Shown piece by piece: positions 12,931 through 26,200 of a stretch of 64,000 nucleotides of DNA. Within the stretch, counting starts at the first letter, position 1. Each line of letters starts with the position of its first letter. The notes under the pieces were generated by a model. It ran no database searches, was not told where the DNA came from, and was given only the letters and a program-made list of their open reading frames with translations. The position numbers were made by a program, and so were the translations under genes. The DNA is from Hypomesus transpacificus (taxonomy: Eukaryota > Chordata > Actinopteri > Osmeriformes > Osmeridae), in assembly GCF_021917145.1 (NCBI RefSeq), contig NW_025813705.1:519501-583500 (forward strand). Direction: 5' to 3'.

Positions 12931-15900
12931 GTGGAGAGTGTGATTGCAGAAGGGGGCGCTTCTCGTTTCAGGTAGCTATATTCACTCTGTAGCCCACACT
13001 AACACTTTTATTCGTACTCTTTGCTCACCTTCCCCCACAGTGCTTCTGTTTTGTGTAGTAATGGCATTTGTTCATAACGTAGCCAACCAACAATAAATAT
13101 ATATAATATTAGACGGTGCACTTAAATTTATCACACCAAGTTACTTTGGTTAAACGCCACAGTGGCCCCATCTACATTGTTAACCCACAAGTAATTTCCT
13201 AAAATTCTCTAGGTCATGCCAGTGTTCATGGTAATTCATAGCTCTTCAGTACTCAAGCAATTCACATTTAGTGACGGGCAAATTGGTTTCCAGTATTAAG
13301 AAAAAAGTGTTTTAAAAGGATCCCAATGGAAAGAATACTACAGTGGTGTGTTGTGCCACACCATGTAATGCCCCAAAGACTTGCCCTCCACACCATTGTT
13401 TTACTGAGTGTCTGTACTGCTGTCAGGGCTACTGCTGCATTAATAGATGTGGACTTACTGCAATGAGCCACCCACTGATGAATGTGAGCACTGTCCAGCC
13501 GGCAGCTGCAGCCCAGCAAACAATTGACAGATACATGGATGTGAACAAGAGCAAGGTCTATGCATGCATATTCAGAGGCACTGTCCAGTTAGTTTCCCTC
13601 TTTAGTCATTCCGGGTGTTATCATTGTCACTCAAGCTGGGTTTATGGTGAAGGGAGACACAACTTGTTACCTAACTAGGCATTGTCAGCCAGTATGATCT
13701 GTGTATGTTCAGTAGCACCTCTGCAACATGTTGTTATGTGAGATGACAGGCTACACCCACCATGTTCTTTGAAATATGTGATTTAGTAACGTATGTACTT
13801 GCTCTCCAACAAGATTAAGACCGTGGATATTATGCAACAGGATCAATGGCTACAGCAAAGAGAAAACCAGACAAAGTGGGTTTTCTTTTCATGCTCCCAA
13901 AATGTTACAATGTAATGCTGACTTCTTGATGGTTCTTCCCAGGTTCTAGCAGTATTTTGTGTCCCATATCACCTCAGCTCCGTGCAGTTTGGTTAGGCCC
14001 CCGGCACGTCTGCGGGACTGGCACGTGCCCCTTGGCCGTTGTCCCGATCTGGTCTCCATAGTTACTGTATTTGGAAGTGTAGATGAGAGGTAACAGGGAT
14101 GTGTCGAGGCGTCCCCGGGGGACAGTGTTGCCGCGCGGCGTCCCGCGCCGCTGTTCTTCTTGAGTCACGCAGCCGCGGACACCCATGTGAACGGCCTTAC
14201 GGCAGGATGGGAGGCTGCGCAGTTTGGGAATAGCACACAGGATGTAAGCTGGCTAGCAGAGTTGTTTGTCTAATGATGAACGCTTGCGTGCGCTATTCAC
14301 CAATCACAGGACTGGGATCAGGTCCAGGCTAAATATCCAGCTAGATTGCTGTTGATTTGAACGTTCCAGGGTCATGTTTAGCCTAGCCGTGTTTTAGTTC
14401 ATAAGGATGACATTTTGGCCAAAAGAGCAGTGCTTTCTGTGACAGGGAGAGGGGGGGCATTAAGGGACACAAAGGGCCAGAACGTGTACAAGTATCTGAT
14501 AAAAAAAAAGATTAAAAAAAAGACAATTTCATTGTTGACTGATGTTTCTCACTTTGTTTTCACAAAAGTGCTTCTTCGGGGGGAGGAGGTGTTAGGAGTG
14601 CACCTCAGCACCATCCCAAGACTGTCGGCAACAGGTTTGTTCCCATAGCATCCACCAGAAAACAACACACCGGGCACCCCTCTGGCTAGGATGCTAGGGT
14701 GGTCTTGTAGTGTCATATTGTATAGGAATAATAAAGCAGGGAAGTATTAAAAAAGTGACATTCGGTGGCCATTTTGACAGGGGCACAGGCTCGATCAGGT
14801 GATTTTACATTCTTTGTTTTGGGTTCCCGACTCTGAAGTTTCTGTTGTTGCTTCGACCCAGTTTCTCTTGTGCGCTTTGTGTGTGCGTGTGTGCTTTACC
14901 AGAGCCATGTGACCTTCATTAGACAGCCCGTGGCTCAGGCTCTCTCCTCCCTTGTCTCCACAGCGAGTTCCTGGGGAAAACCCCAGGGCAAAGCGTTCAG
15001 AAATGGGTTCCTTCACGAAGCACTAGACGAGATGCCAACTCCAGCAACGATAAAGATTGCCACGATGCCATCTTCCGGAAAGTGAGAGGGTATGTGTCAG
15101 GGCTGGCTTGTTTCATCACGTGCAGCCGTTAGCCACTCCCGTTCTGTTTGAATTTATTTAATTTGGATTTTTTGGGAACTGTTTGAATTTCTGTTTTTGC
15201 TAACCGCAAAGCAGCTGTGGCTTTCACAATCCTCTGGATCGAGGGAGCTCTCAACATGTCTGGCCGTTGCAATATCCCCTCTCTCCCGCTTCCACTGTCT
15301 CTGCAGCATACTCAACAAGCTCACGCCTGAGAAGTTTGACAAGCTATGCCTCGAGCTCCTGAACGTGGGCGTCGATTCAAAGCTCGTCCTTAAAGGAGTC
15401 ATCTTGCTGGTGAGTTCCCCCTTCGCGTCCCGTGAAAACCCCAAGTCCATTCAGTGAGAATACGTTCCCGGCCCCTCGGGTCAGATCACACGCGGCCTTA
15501 CTCCGTGCCTGTTTCCAACCGCTGTTATTGTTCTCCTCCCTCATCAACTCATCTCCCGGGTCTAGATTGTAGACAAGGCCCTAGAAGAGCCAAAGTATAG
15601 CTCGCTCTATGCCCAGCTATGTCTGCGCTTGGCAGAGGACGCGCCAAACTTTGATGGCCCTCCACCGGACATCCAAACATCCCAAAAGCAAAGCACAGTA
15701 AGTGCCCGGTCACACCACGGTAATGTACCAAGCTGGTTTAACAAGGCTGCCCTTGTTGACGCCTGCATTGTATGCTACAAACATTTTCCCATTAATATTT
15801 TCCTCTAATGACATTTTGGTCAAGGACAGTGTTGCCGTGTTGATCTAAGGTTTTAATTTAGTCATGGTTTTCTTTCTTTTGTAGACCTTCAGGAGACTGC

Positions 15901-18900
15901 TTATTTCCAAGCTCCAAGATGAATTTGAAAACCGCACAAGAAACGTCGAAAGTGAGTTGTTCCCAAACTACAACACACGCTCTCTCTCTCTCGCGCTCTC
16001 TCTCGTTCTCTCTCTCTCACGCTCTCTCTCTCTAAATAACCTCCCAGTCACACTGTCGCCTCTTGCCCGCTTTCCCTCCAGTCTACGAAAAGCATGACGG
16101 CCCCCTCACCACCGAGGAGGAGGAGCAGCGGTGCATCGCCAAGAGCAAGATGCTGGGCAACATCAAATTCATCGGGGAACTCGGCAAACTCGACCTCATA
16201 CACGAGTCTATCCTTCATAAGTGCATCAAAACAGTACGTCCCCCCCCCCACCTCCTCCTCCTCTAAGGGATGAAGTCTGCTTAGATGCAGAACTGTGATT
16301 TTGTTTTATTTTTAGGGGGTGATTTGTCCCTGTTGAGGGCAGAGTCCTGTTTAGAGTCTTACCAGCTTGTTAACTCTGATCCTCTGCAGCTCTTGGAAAA
16401 AAAGAAGAGGGTCCAACTCAAGGACATGGGTGAGGATCTGGAGTGCCTCTGTCAGATAATGCGAACGGTGGGGCCTCGACTTGACCATGAGAAAGCCAGG
16501 GTGAGTCCCGTCTCCTCTCGGCCCTCCTCCTCGCCCTCCCAGAGGCTGGGTGCCGGCTCCCTGTCAGCAAAAATCTAGTCTGCGAAGCCAAAGATGTCAT
16601 AAAAGCTAGGACGAGCCACATCGCTGCCGTCGTAGTCTGCCCCATGCCAGAGCCTAACTGCGCCTGGTTGTTTTTAATCCATGTATGTTAGTTCTAAAGC
16701 AACGCTGAGGACGTTCGTTGTGTAGGTTTGACATAGACGGCTACACAAATCATGTATACAAAAAACAAGAAAAGAAAAATTACACTTTCAATTATCCGCC
16801 ATCTGGGTTTTAAACTTTTTTAAGCTTTGTACAACTTTGTGTTCTGTCAATAGTGACATTACCGATAGTGGCAGGTACCGTACATGTGCTGAGTATAGGT
16901 AAAGTGGTTCCTGACTAATCCATCCCCCCCCACACACACACACAGTCTCTAATGGATCAGTACTTTGGCCGGATGAAGTCGTTAATGAGCAACAAGGAGC
17001 TGCCTGCCAGGATCCGATTCCTCCTCCAGGACACATTGGAGCTGCGAGACAACAACTGGATCCCCCGCAAGGCTTTCATCGACAACGGCCCCAAGACGAT
17101 CAATCAGATCCGTCAGGATGCCGTCAAGGTGACACTAAGGAGCCCTGTCAGACAAATTGCTCTTTAGGAGTCAGAGCTTTTCTTCTTTGTCTTTGGTTGT
17201 TGTTGTTGTTAGCAATGTTGTCATTCATCCTTACCATGCCATTTCCTTTCCGCGGAACCTACAATTCAGTCGATCTGATACATACACGACTAAACAATGT
17301 TAATGTCTTATGCGTAGACATTGCCACATGTAAGCATGCATCCTATCTCCTTAGCCCAGAACACTACCGCCCTGTAATTGTTGTTGTGCCTTTAGACCTC
17401 CCCATGGTTACCCAGTGTTATGCAGTGTCCCAAATGAACTCGTCCGCTTGCATGTCCTCGTGTCGTCTCCCGCAGGATTTGGGTGTGTTCATCCCTGCGG
17501 GCATGGCTCAGGGGATGAGGATGGAATTATTCATGGAAGGCTCCTTCATGCCCAACCGCATGAAGCTGGACAGGGAGACACCCGGGGGGCTGGCTGACAT
17601 GTTTGGACAGATGCCAGGTCGGTTGTGTGTGTGTGTGTGTTTCTCTCTGAAGGCCTGATCTGTGCGTCTGTAGCTCGTCTTGCCATCTCCTGGTTGCCAT
17701 GCGGGGGTTTCTCTTTTTGAAGTCTTTTTATGACGCACTGCCGAGGCAAATGCGAGGCCAATGAATGCTGTTTGGATTTTCATGATTATTCATATTTAAA
17801 AACGGAATGACAAATTTAAATAATCATGAAAATCAAAACTGCATTTGTGTGTATACTGTATAGATATAGATATCTATCTATCTGCTTTTAATAACCCCTG
17901 CTGCCTCTGTGTTGTGTCAGGGGGAGGGATAGGGACGGGCCCTGGTGTCATTCAAGACCGGTTCTCACCCACAATGGGACGCCATCGCTCCAACCCTCTC
18001 TTCAACGGCCACGGGAGCCACGGGGGCCACAACGCCCCCCAGCCCCCGTCCCAATTTGACATGGGGGCCAAGCTCTTCATCAAGCCCAGCCAGGTCACCC
18101 CTCCTTCCCCTCTCTTCTCGGGCTAATGCTGCTCCAGCCCATGGCCAGCGGCCTGTCCCTCGTCCTATATCCGCGGTGAATTGACCCCGCGTGTTGATTG
18201 TGTGCCCCGTCCTCTCCGTCGCAGGTGCAGAATCAGCATTTCCTCAACCAGAACCAAAACCACCAGGCTCAACAGCCGGTCCAGTCCAAGGACATGACCC
18301 CCCGGTTCAGCAAGAAAGGTCAACTCAACTTGGACGAGGTGGGTGGCCCTTGAGGAATACGACGCACCAGGCTGCTGAACGGAGCCTGTTTGTTTGTTTG
18401 TTGTTGCTGCTGAAAGAAAGTGTGACTCATGCCCGGTGATTATGAAAAGACGCGTTATTCTGAGGAGTCTAACCGGCTTGCCAGTTGAATCTCTCTCCTG
18501 TCTTTTCCTTCCTCCCTCCTTCTCAGTCTTCTCCTCCTCCCCTCTCTCTCCTAGCCCCTCCTCCTCTGCTTATTCCCTTCTCCAACTGGCGACTGGTCCG
18601 TTGACTGCGATTATGAGATATGAGGGCATGAGGACCGTTGGTCAAAACGTGGCTGTGTGGAAGCCCATTTGGGAGTTTTCGATATGGTAATGGTTTGTGG
18701 TGTTTTTCCACTGGCTCCGCCCCAACAGATCAGCCTGAGGCCGGCGCAGTCGTTCCTCCTCAACAAGAACCAGGCGCCCAAGCTCCAGCCCCAGAACCCC
18801 ACCATGAACCCCCACGGCAACCAGCCCCCCCGCACCCAGACCCCCCCACTGGGACAGGTATAGGCCCCGTTAACCCCCCTCCACGCCACATGACCGGGCA

Positions 18901-21543
18901 CGCTCGCGTGGAGATCCGGTCCGAGCCTGGTCGCGCATGCCCATACTGACTCGATCTCTCTCCCCTCAGTCTCCACAGCTTGGCCTTAAAATCAACCCGC
19001 CGCACATCCAGGAGAAGCCTCAGAAGATCTGCAAGAAACCCCCGCCTGCCAGGGAGGAGCTGCTGAAGATGACGGTAGGTTCCTCGTCAGCCTCCAGGCT
19101 CACATCCTACTGGTCATCCAGCCTTCAGCTTCGACCCCCCCTCTAAAGGATCTATATAAATCACATACATTTGTATCGGTGCAGATATTTCCCCTTACTC
19201 TAATCCAAAATGCTGTTGGATTTATGCATCAAATTCCTAAATCCTCCCTCCCTCTTCTCCCTCCCTCCGCTCCCTCAGGAGACGATCGTGACGGAGTACT
19301 TGAACAGCAAGAACCTGACGGAGGCGCTCGGCAGCATTCGGGAGATGAAGGCGCCCAAGAGCTTCTTGGCGGAGATGCTGAGCAAGGTGATCGTGTGCTC
19401 CCTGGAGCGCCCGGACGAGGACAAGGAGCACTCCAGCACCCTCATCCACAGCCTCCGCTCCGAGGGCCTCATCACCGGAGACAACTTCATGCTGGTATGG
19501 TACACACACACACACTTAACATTGACAAATCCCCAGTTCATGATGATGATATGACTGATATCATGATCTTAGTTTTTCAGAAGGAATTCAAATAGTCAGT
19601 GTTGACATGATACCATCAATGGGACGATATACTGATACCAAGTCCAGTATCAAAGTACGCGATACTAATGGTTGACTTCATATGTGTGGAATTTCAATTT
19701 GTTCAATAGTAATTTTTGGCCAATGAACAGAAGTGTCAGCATAAATAAGATTAGCTGCCTAAGTTGCCCTGAGCTCCCCTGAGCTCCCCTGCCTAAGTAG
19801 CTGTCATGTCTCAGTGTTCCACGGTTTCCCCTCTGGACTGGACTGTGTAACTCAGTCTCCCCCCTCCCCCAGGCCTTGATGTCCGTGCTGGACCAGTGTC
19901 CCAAGATCGAGACGGACGTGCCCCTTGTCAAGTCCTACCTGGCCCAGTTTGCAGCGCGTGCCGTCCTGGCCGAGCTGGTGAGCGTGGCGGAGCTGGCCCA
20001 GCCCCTGGAGAACGGCACCCACTTCCCCCTCTTCCTGCTCTGCCTGCAGCAGGCGGCCAAGCTGCGGGACCGAGACTGGCTCGCCGACGTCTTCCAACAG
20101 AGCACGGTCAACATGCAGAGGATGCTACCCGGTAGGCCTCACCCGACACCTGCATGTCTGAGCGACGCGTGGATGAATGGACCTTGCACTTGTTGCCCGT
20201 GTGTCGAATTAGGCCCGGCGTTAAAACTTCCTGACGTGGCGACTGTCTCACGACATGCTTGTATCGTGTGTGTTCATTGTCAAACTGTACATCTGTATGT
20301 CGAGTTGGGTACATTCAGCTTGGTTAAGCTTCCATCCCTTCGTGGTGTGTCGTGCACGGGGTATCCGGGGGTCCACCACAGCCGTCTCCCTGACTTGCTT
20401 TTGTAACGGCACCTGTCTGCTCCCTCTGCCAGAGATCGATCAGAACAAGGACCGCATGCTGGAGATCCTGGAGGAGAAGAGCCTGGGCTTCCTGTTCCCC
20501 CTGCTGAAGCTGGAGAAGGAGCTCCTGGTGCAGATCAAGGCCGACCCCTCCCCCCAGTCCATCTACAAGTGGATCAAGGACAACATCTCCCCCAAGCTCC
20601 ACACCGACAAGGGCTTTGTCAACATCCTCATGACCAGGTAGCTGCACGCGCGGGCGTCGTTTGGCATGTTCGCGGGAAACGTTCATTTAGTGGATAACCA
20701 GAGAATGATGACCTGCCCATTAGGTCTCGGATGGAAGTTCACTTTTATTTTACTTTGTTTTGCGTAACTGCCATCGCTAACACCACCTCTCATGGGCTCT
20801 CGCTCCCTCTCTCGCTCCCTCTCTTTCCCTCCCTCTCTCCCTCTCTCTCCCTCTCCCCCTCTCTCTCTCTCGCTCCCTCTCTGGCCCACCCAGCTTCCTG
20901 CAGTTCATCTCCCAGGAGCTGGGCGTGGTGGAGGAGGACCAGGCCGCGCCCCCCAAGGAGCAGCTGGAGCAGGAGAAGCAGCTGCTGCTGGCCTGCAAGC
21001 CCGTCCTGCAGAAGTTCCTGCACGACCACACCCAGCTGCAGGTCAGCGCCCTGTACGCCCTGCAGGTGCACTGCCACGCCAGCGACTTCCCCAAAGGTGG
21101 GTCTCGCACGCACGCACGACCTACCCCCGCCCGGCCTCGAAGGGCGCGTCACTCAGTTCACACGCTGTCACGTTGCCACGTGAACGTTTACCTGAGGTGC
21201 TTTTAATGCTGCCTTTAACCCTTCGACTTACGTTTCAGGCATGCTGCTGCGCTACTTTGTCCACTTCTACGACATGGAGATCATCGAAGAAGAATCCTTC
21301 CTCGCGTGGAAAGAAGATATCACCCAAGAATTCCCTGGAAAAGGAAAAGCTTTATTCCAGGTATTGCCTTTCCCAGGGCTAAAACTGCTTAAGAAAAATG
21401 CATGTTTAGTAGGAATTTGACATTTCCAGGCGCGTAAACCTCACTCTTCATCAACAACCCTTCCTTCCTGACAGGTCAACCAGTGGTTAACATGGCTGGA
21501 AACCGCAGAGGAAGAGGAGTCTGAAGAAGAGGTTGAAGGCTGA
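12931..21543 (+). CDS. eif4g2: Eukaryotic translation initiation factor 4 gamma 2 (DAP5/NAT1/p97), GTG start
   Basis: This eIF4G-like scaffold binds eIF4A and eIF3 but lacks the eIF4E and PABP sites, and supports cap-independent and alternative translation. The coding exons are 12931-12971, 14569-14634, 14964-15089, 15307-15409, 15566-15697, 15885-15951, 16082-16233, 16390-16500, 16946-17128, 17476-17617, 17921-18093, 18225-18338, 18729-18857, 18970-19074, 19279-19494, 19873-20131, 20433-20637, 20894-21096, 21239-21360 and 21475-21543. All phases agree and give 905 aa; human is about 907. MIF4G is roughly residues 75-310 (GILNKLTPEKFDKLCLELLN, LGNIKFIGELGKL), MA3 about 535-665 and W2 about 715-900 (VNQWLTWLETAEEEE). 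The protein begins VESVIAEGGASRFS at a GTG in the context GCCGCCAAAGTGG, as in mammals. The 38-codon exon 18225-18338 is in phase and could be skipped. Confidence 0.97.
17775..17834. repeat. Perfect 16-bp inverted repeat in eif4g2 intron 10
   Basis: GATTTTCATGATTATT at 17775-17790 is exactly reverse-complemented at 17819-17834, with a 28-nt AT-rich loop between. It could fold into a hairpin in the pre-mRNA or be the ends of a tiny MITE. Confidence 0.7.
18428..18630 (+). ncRNA. snord97: Box C/D small RNA, SNORD97-type, in eif4g2 intron 12
   Basis: The terminal stem CATGCCC (18428-18434) pairs with GGGCATG (18624-18630). A C-like box GTGATTA follows the 5' stem, a D' box CTGA lies at 18460-18463, and a D-like box ATGA at 18620-18623 directly precedes the 3' stem. 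The guide GATTATGAGA (18609-18618) is complementary to the anticodon loop of elongator tRNA-Met. G18615, the fifth base upstream of the D box, pairs with wobble C34. Human SNORD97 lies in an EIF4G2 intron and directs 2'-O-methylation of that C34. This copy is about 203 nt against about 140 nt in human, because of a pyrimidine-rich middle. The C and D boxes are non-canonical. Confidence 0.75.
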
Positions 21544-22855
21544 GGCTACCCCCCCTCCCCCACCCCCACCCCAATTAAACTCCCTAACCACTGTTGCACG
21601 GCACTCAGCTGCTCATATCTCCAAGCTGAGAACACAGTATTTTACCAGGGCACGATGTGTTGCTTCCCTTTCTGCGCCCTCACTTTAGACCCTACGCCAG
21701 GCTGAGAGGCAGTGGATGATGGTTTTGGTTCCTCCTCCCACCCCCCCCCCCCCCCTTTCCTCTGGTTGTCCCCATTGGCTGGATCTGGACGTTCACACTG
21801 GCTACACCCACGTTTTGCATTGTAACAATGTAGATATAGTTCTGCCACAGCTCCTAAATCTTCCAGTATGGCTTTCCCAGCGTTGATTAGCTGTCTTAAC
21901 ACCCTGAGAGAGAACACTTCTCGAGTATGTACCCAAGGGCTATCCAGAGGGTAGGATAGTGGCTCATATTTTCATGAAGGAAGTGTTAAGTTGGCTAGGA
22001 TGCGGCGAGTCTTCACAGTAAACCTGCTGGAAACCCATCCTTATCTTCTTTTCCAAACCAAAGTGCTCTTCACTGCCCGTCGCCAGCAAGGAGCAGTTGA
22101 TATCCGTTGTCCTGGAGAACCCATTTGGCCTGTCGAGGCAGTAGAGATTGAACCCCACTCGCTCTGGTAAACATAAGTGGTCGCAGTATTCATCCTATCA
22201 AATCTTAAATTGTCCTAGAAACTGTAATCATTGGTGTGCTGCCGAAATGGTTTCCATTAAGTTTTGTCTGTGTTTCTACCTCCTAGTAGATGGTGTATTG
22301 TGCCCAGATTAAGAATTATTTTGGTGAAAAAACATTGCAAGTCCAAGACTGGTATTCTGGTCTAACCTGCAGGTCCTCCTGTAGGACCCACTTTTGTAGT
22401 TATAAAGTATTAGAATTAAGGAACCTAAATAAATGAAATGATTGGACATCTCTTCTAAACCCTTTACCAATGACGTAACATACCTTGGGCAGGTTCAGGA
22501 ATATGATATCCTCCTCAATACCGAGTGATATTTGACCTTGTTCTGTTTGCAACTTTAAAAAAAATCAGAATTGTAACCAAGTAAGTTTTATCCTGTCTTT
22601 TTTTAATTGCCGAATTAAAGTTGACATGATTGTTGTTTAAATTCTTTTGGTGAGCTTCCCCTTTTGCAAAAAGACAATTTTTTGGAATGATTTTTACGAT
22701 GGTTTGTTGCCCTTCGAGACCAGTCACTCCCCTGTGCTCGAAAGCCATATATGTATTTGTGAAGCAGCATTTTGCATTATGTTCTACGGTTGTATTCAAT
22801 TTCAGTGTTCTCTATTGCTAAACTTTCAATAAAGTCCAATACTTAGAGCAGGATA
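21544..22855 (+). other. eif4g2: eif4g2 3' UTR
   Basis: This is non-coding sequence after the TGA. A canonical AATAAA at 22828-22833 is followed by a GT-rich stretch, so the transcript probably ends near 22850. Confidence 0.75.
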
Positions 22856-23099
22856 GTCTGCTCTGTCAAAGTGGCCACTTACAGTTCAGATCCCAGAAGA
22901 TTGGTTAAATCTGCATATCCTATACAAATAACTGATATGCAAACTTAAAAAGGAATCATAATTTTGTGGATGGGAACTAGATTGAGCCATTTCTGTTCTC
23001 TCTAAAAAGCATTTGCTGGTTTGGAAGTACGTTTCAAATGTCACAAATGTTTTATCCATCAAATATCATGCCCTTTAAATAATCATTTTTTACATGCAT

Positions 23100-23234
23100 G
23101 CTGAAATGTTAACAATTTTATTTAAAGTTCAACAAGGAAAGCAGTAGACACTGGGTTACAAAAACTCATTTTGTTCGTTCCATTATTTAGTATCAGTATC
23201 TTTAGTGTTGATGAACCAGGGCCATAGTATTCCA
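23100..23234 (-). other. 3' UTR and poly(A) signal of the coiled-coil gene
   Basis: On the minus strand an AATAAA lies at 23122-23117, about 115 bp after the stop. It faces the eif4g2 poly(A) signal at 22828-22833, so the two genes converge within about 300 bp. Confidence 0.55.
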
Positions 23235-26200
23235 TCATTCCTCATCGGTGGGTATCCAGAAGTACTCGACCACCTTCCTGCCTCTCCTCGTGGGGCTGGT
23301 CTCATGCATGGCCCCTGCCATAGGAGCCAGATCGGAGAAGTGAGAAGGACCCTGGTCCTTACCCACACGCGGGGGGGCAGTGACCCTGAGCATGGTCCTG
23401 GAAAACACAAAACATGAGGGTTTCCTGTCCATGTCTTCAAGTTGACCGTAGGTAAATGAAAATAGATACTAGGCTTCAATCAGACACTGAATCAGGGCTT
23501 CATACACTTTGTTGAAGCCTACAGTGGTGAATCACCAGTACTAGGTTTCATATACACTGTTAAGCCTACACAACCGAAATCCCTTCAGTTGTAGACCGGT
23601 TTCATCTGAGAGACATCCAGATCATCTGGATGTATGGTGGTTTGTTGTGAATGTGGTTACCTGGACGGGCTGTTGTCGGCATCCTCGACCCCAAGCTCAG
23701 GTGTGGAAATGTAGACAGGGTCCCCTTCCTGAGGGCAGTGAAGAGGATTTGTTATCGATGTTTGTTGTTAAAGAACATTGTGTTTTGTTGAATGTTTTCC
23801 TATTTGTATCTCTCGTACTGTAAAATTCCTTGGAGTGCCATCCTGATTTTTCAGAATTTTCACTCTCTGGTCACTCTCAGTCATGCACAGAAAGTAGCTC
23901 TTTATATTGGCTTGACACTGTAGGGAAAACAACAAAAAACAATAGAAACTCAGAAATAAAGTATGAATAAATATACAAATGAAAGTCTTGATTAAGTTTG
24001 ATGATAGTCAGTATGTAAACCATAGGTGGCAAAACTACCTAATATATTATTGTTGCAGGCATATTGCAGCAGTAAATAAACACATTGTGTCAGAGGAGAG
24101 TCAAACAGGGTTCCCACGCACAGCTTTGTTCTGCCTCTGAGACTTCAGGTCCTCCTGAGCTCTGAAGATGTCCGTCAGGTTGTGGTGCTTCTCCCTCCAG
24201 CCCAGACACTCGGCCGTGCGCTCCTGCCTCTCCCTCTCAGCCACGAGGCGCTCCTGGTCGGCCTCCAGCTGCGCTCTCTCCGCCCTCTCTCTCTGCTCCT
24301 CGGACATCAAGGCCCGCCTCCTGGTGCTTACTTCTCTTTGTAGTGGAAAATACAATACAGAGAAACGTCTTGAAACGTCCCTGATGGATGTGTCACGTCG
24401 CCGGGATGTTTGGGCTACAAGAACCACATTTCTCCATACTAAAAACTGTGTTGACAACGAGAGCCTTATCCAAACCAACTATTCCCCCTTTCGCCCCTAT
24501 ATAATAAGGTTCATATAATATGAACTAAATGATATGCAATAGTTGCTCAATATCATATGGTACCAAACCTATACATATCACTGTGCAAAGCAAGGTTAGG
24601 GTTAGGCCATAGCTTCTCCCAGGAGGAAACCGATATCCTTGTTTGGAAGAGGCCGAGTTGCCCAGTGCGCATAAATGTCACCTCCAGTAGCCTAAACCAC
24701 CGCGGTCAGATTACATCAAATCCTCATGGGCATTTTAACCCTAACCCAAGGGCAGACCCGTGCCAACATAACATGAAAAAGTGGCGTGCTTACAGGCCAG
24801 GTCATCTACCACGCAAACGCCTGACTGTGCTAAGAGGTGGTCTGAGCACGGGGAGACGCTAGCGCAATATTCTGCTTTAATGGACACAACTAGCACTGCG
24901 CCTCCGGAGTTGAACTGACACGCCCTCCACTGCGCTTCCACACCCATTTCGGCGAAAGCGATGTCATGCCCGTGCAGGCAAGAGAAAAACCACCTTGCAC
25001 CCAACAAAAACATCCCTACTGGTCTTGACACAACAATTTCAACACTCTTGCTCAACATGCACAACTTTTTTCACATTTACATAAGGTTGTCATTTGTATA
25101 CATGTTCTATATATAGGCCTACAATGGGTATGTGTTTACAGTTTAGTGTATGTTACACACATACAATGCCCTTACTTTTCTCTGATCTTCACATTCTCTT
25201 CAGTCAGTTGTCTCAGCTTGTGCCTGAGCTCATTCCTCTCACCCTCCAAGCTCTGATTTTCCCCCAATAGAGTGTGTTTCTCCCCAGACACCCTGTCCAG
25301 TTTCAGCTTGGTCTCAAAGTAGTTCTTCTCCGTTTTGGCCAGTAGAAGCTGAACATCTGTGTGCTGCAGGAGGAAAAAGGGAAGTCACCAACCAGGATAG
25401 TTCAAATCAATTCAACTCTCCTATATTCCATTGAAACAGCCCCAAACTGGAAACTGGAGACATAGTGCACATACACTGTAGCACTTTTGGAGACAATATC
25501 CTCTCAAGGGAACTCCCATTGACTCACCAGGCATGACTGACCTCAACCAAAGTATGTATACTGTTACACGTGCTGCTCTGCTTCAGTTACCCTAATGACA
25601 CTAACCAGTTGTGCTTACAGAAGGAATGATTAAAACTGACCCTGTCGAGTAAACCACCCCCAAAATGTGTGCTAATTTCTGTGTTAGGTCATGCATGTGT
25701 TTGTGAGAAGGTTTGAGTGTGTGTTTTTTTTTAAGGGACCACCTCTTTTTTGAGTTGCTGCAGTTCCTCACTGAGCTTGTTCATGGCAACCTGGGCCTGC
25801 TCCCTTTCCTGATTGCTTCCCAGCGCCCGTGCCTCTGCCAGGGCCCGGCTCGTCTCTGCCTCACCCCGGGACATATCCGCCTCATCTGCTGCCCGGGAGC
25901 ACAATGTCGCCCTCTGTTGGCTAAAATACACCTTCTGCTTCAACTAAAGAGATCACAGTGGTTACGTTAGGAACACGAAGGTAAGGTCATGCAATATGTT
26001 TAAGATCTGATGGTTCACAACCCCATTATGTAATATTGTATGTACTGTGTAATACATGTATATATAATACTGTATATATTACAGCTGGATTGTAGTTCTA
26101 GTTTCAAGGTGACATTTTATACTGATTCCACATCACAGGTTGCCTTTGAACAGGGTTTGAAACAGCGACAGTGACAGTTATCGGCTCTGAGATTTGGTCA

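Noticed and set aside
13980-14190. GC-rich island in eif4g2 intron 2 considered as an exon or rRNA piece
   Set aside because: No splice sites in phase with the gene and no recognisable rRNA or protein string. It may simply be a CpG-rich repeat.
20792-20890. Ser/Pro/Leu-rich ORFs over a CT repeat in eif4g2 intron 17
   Set aside because: They arise from a CTCTCC simple repeat preceding the exon 18 acceptor.
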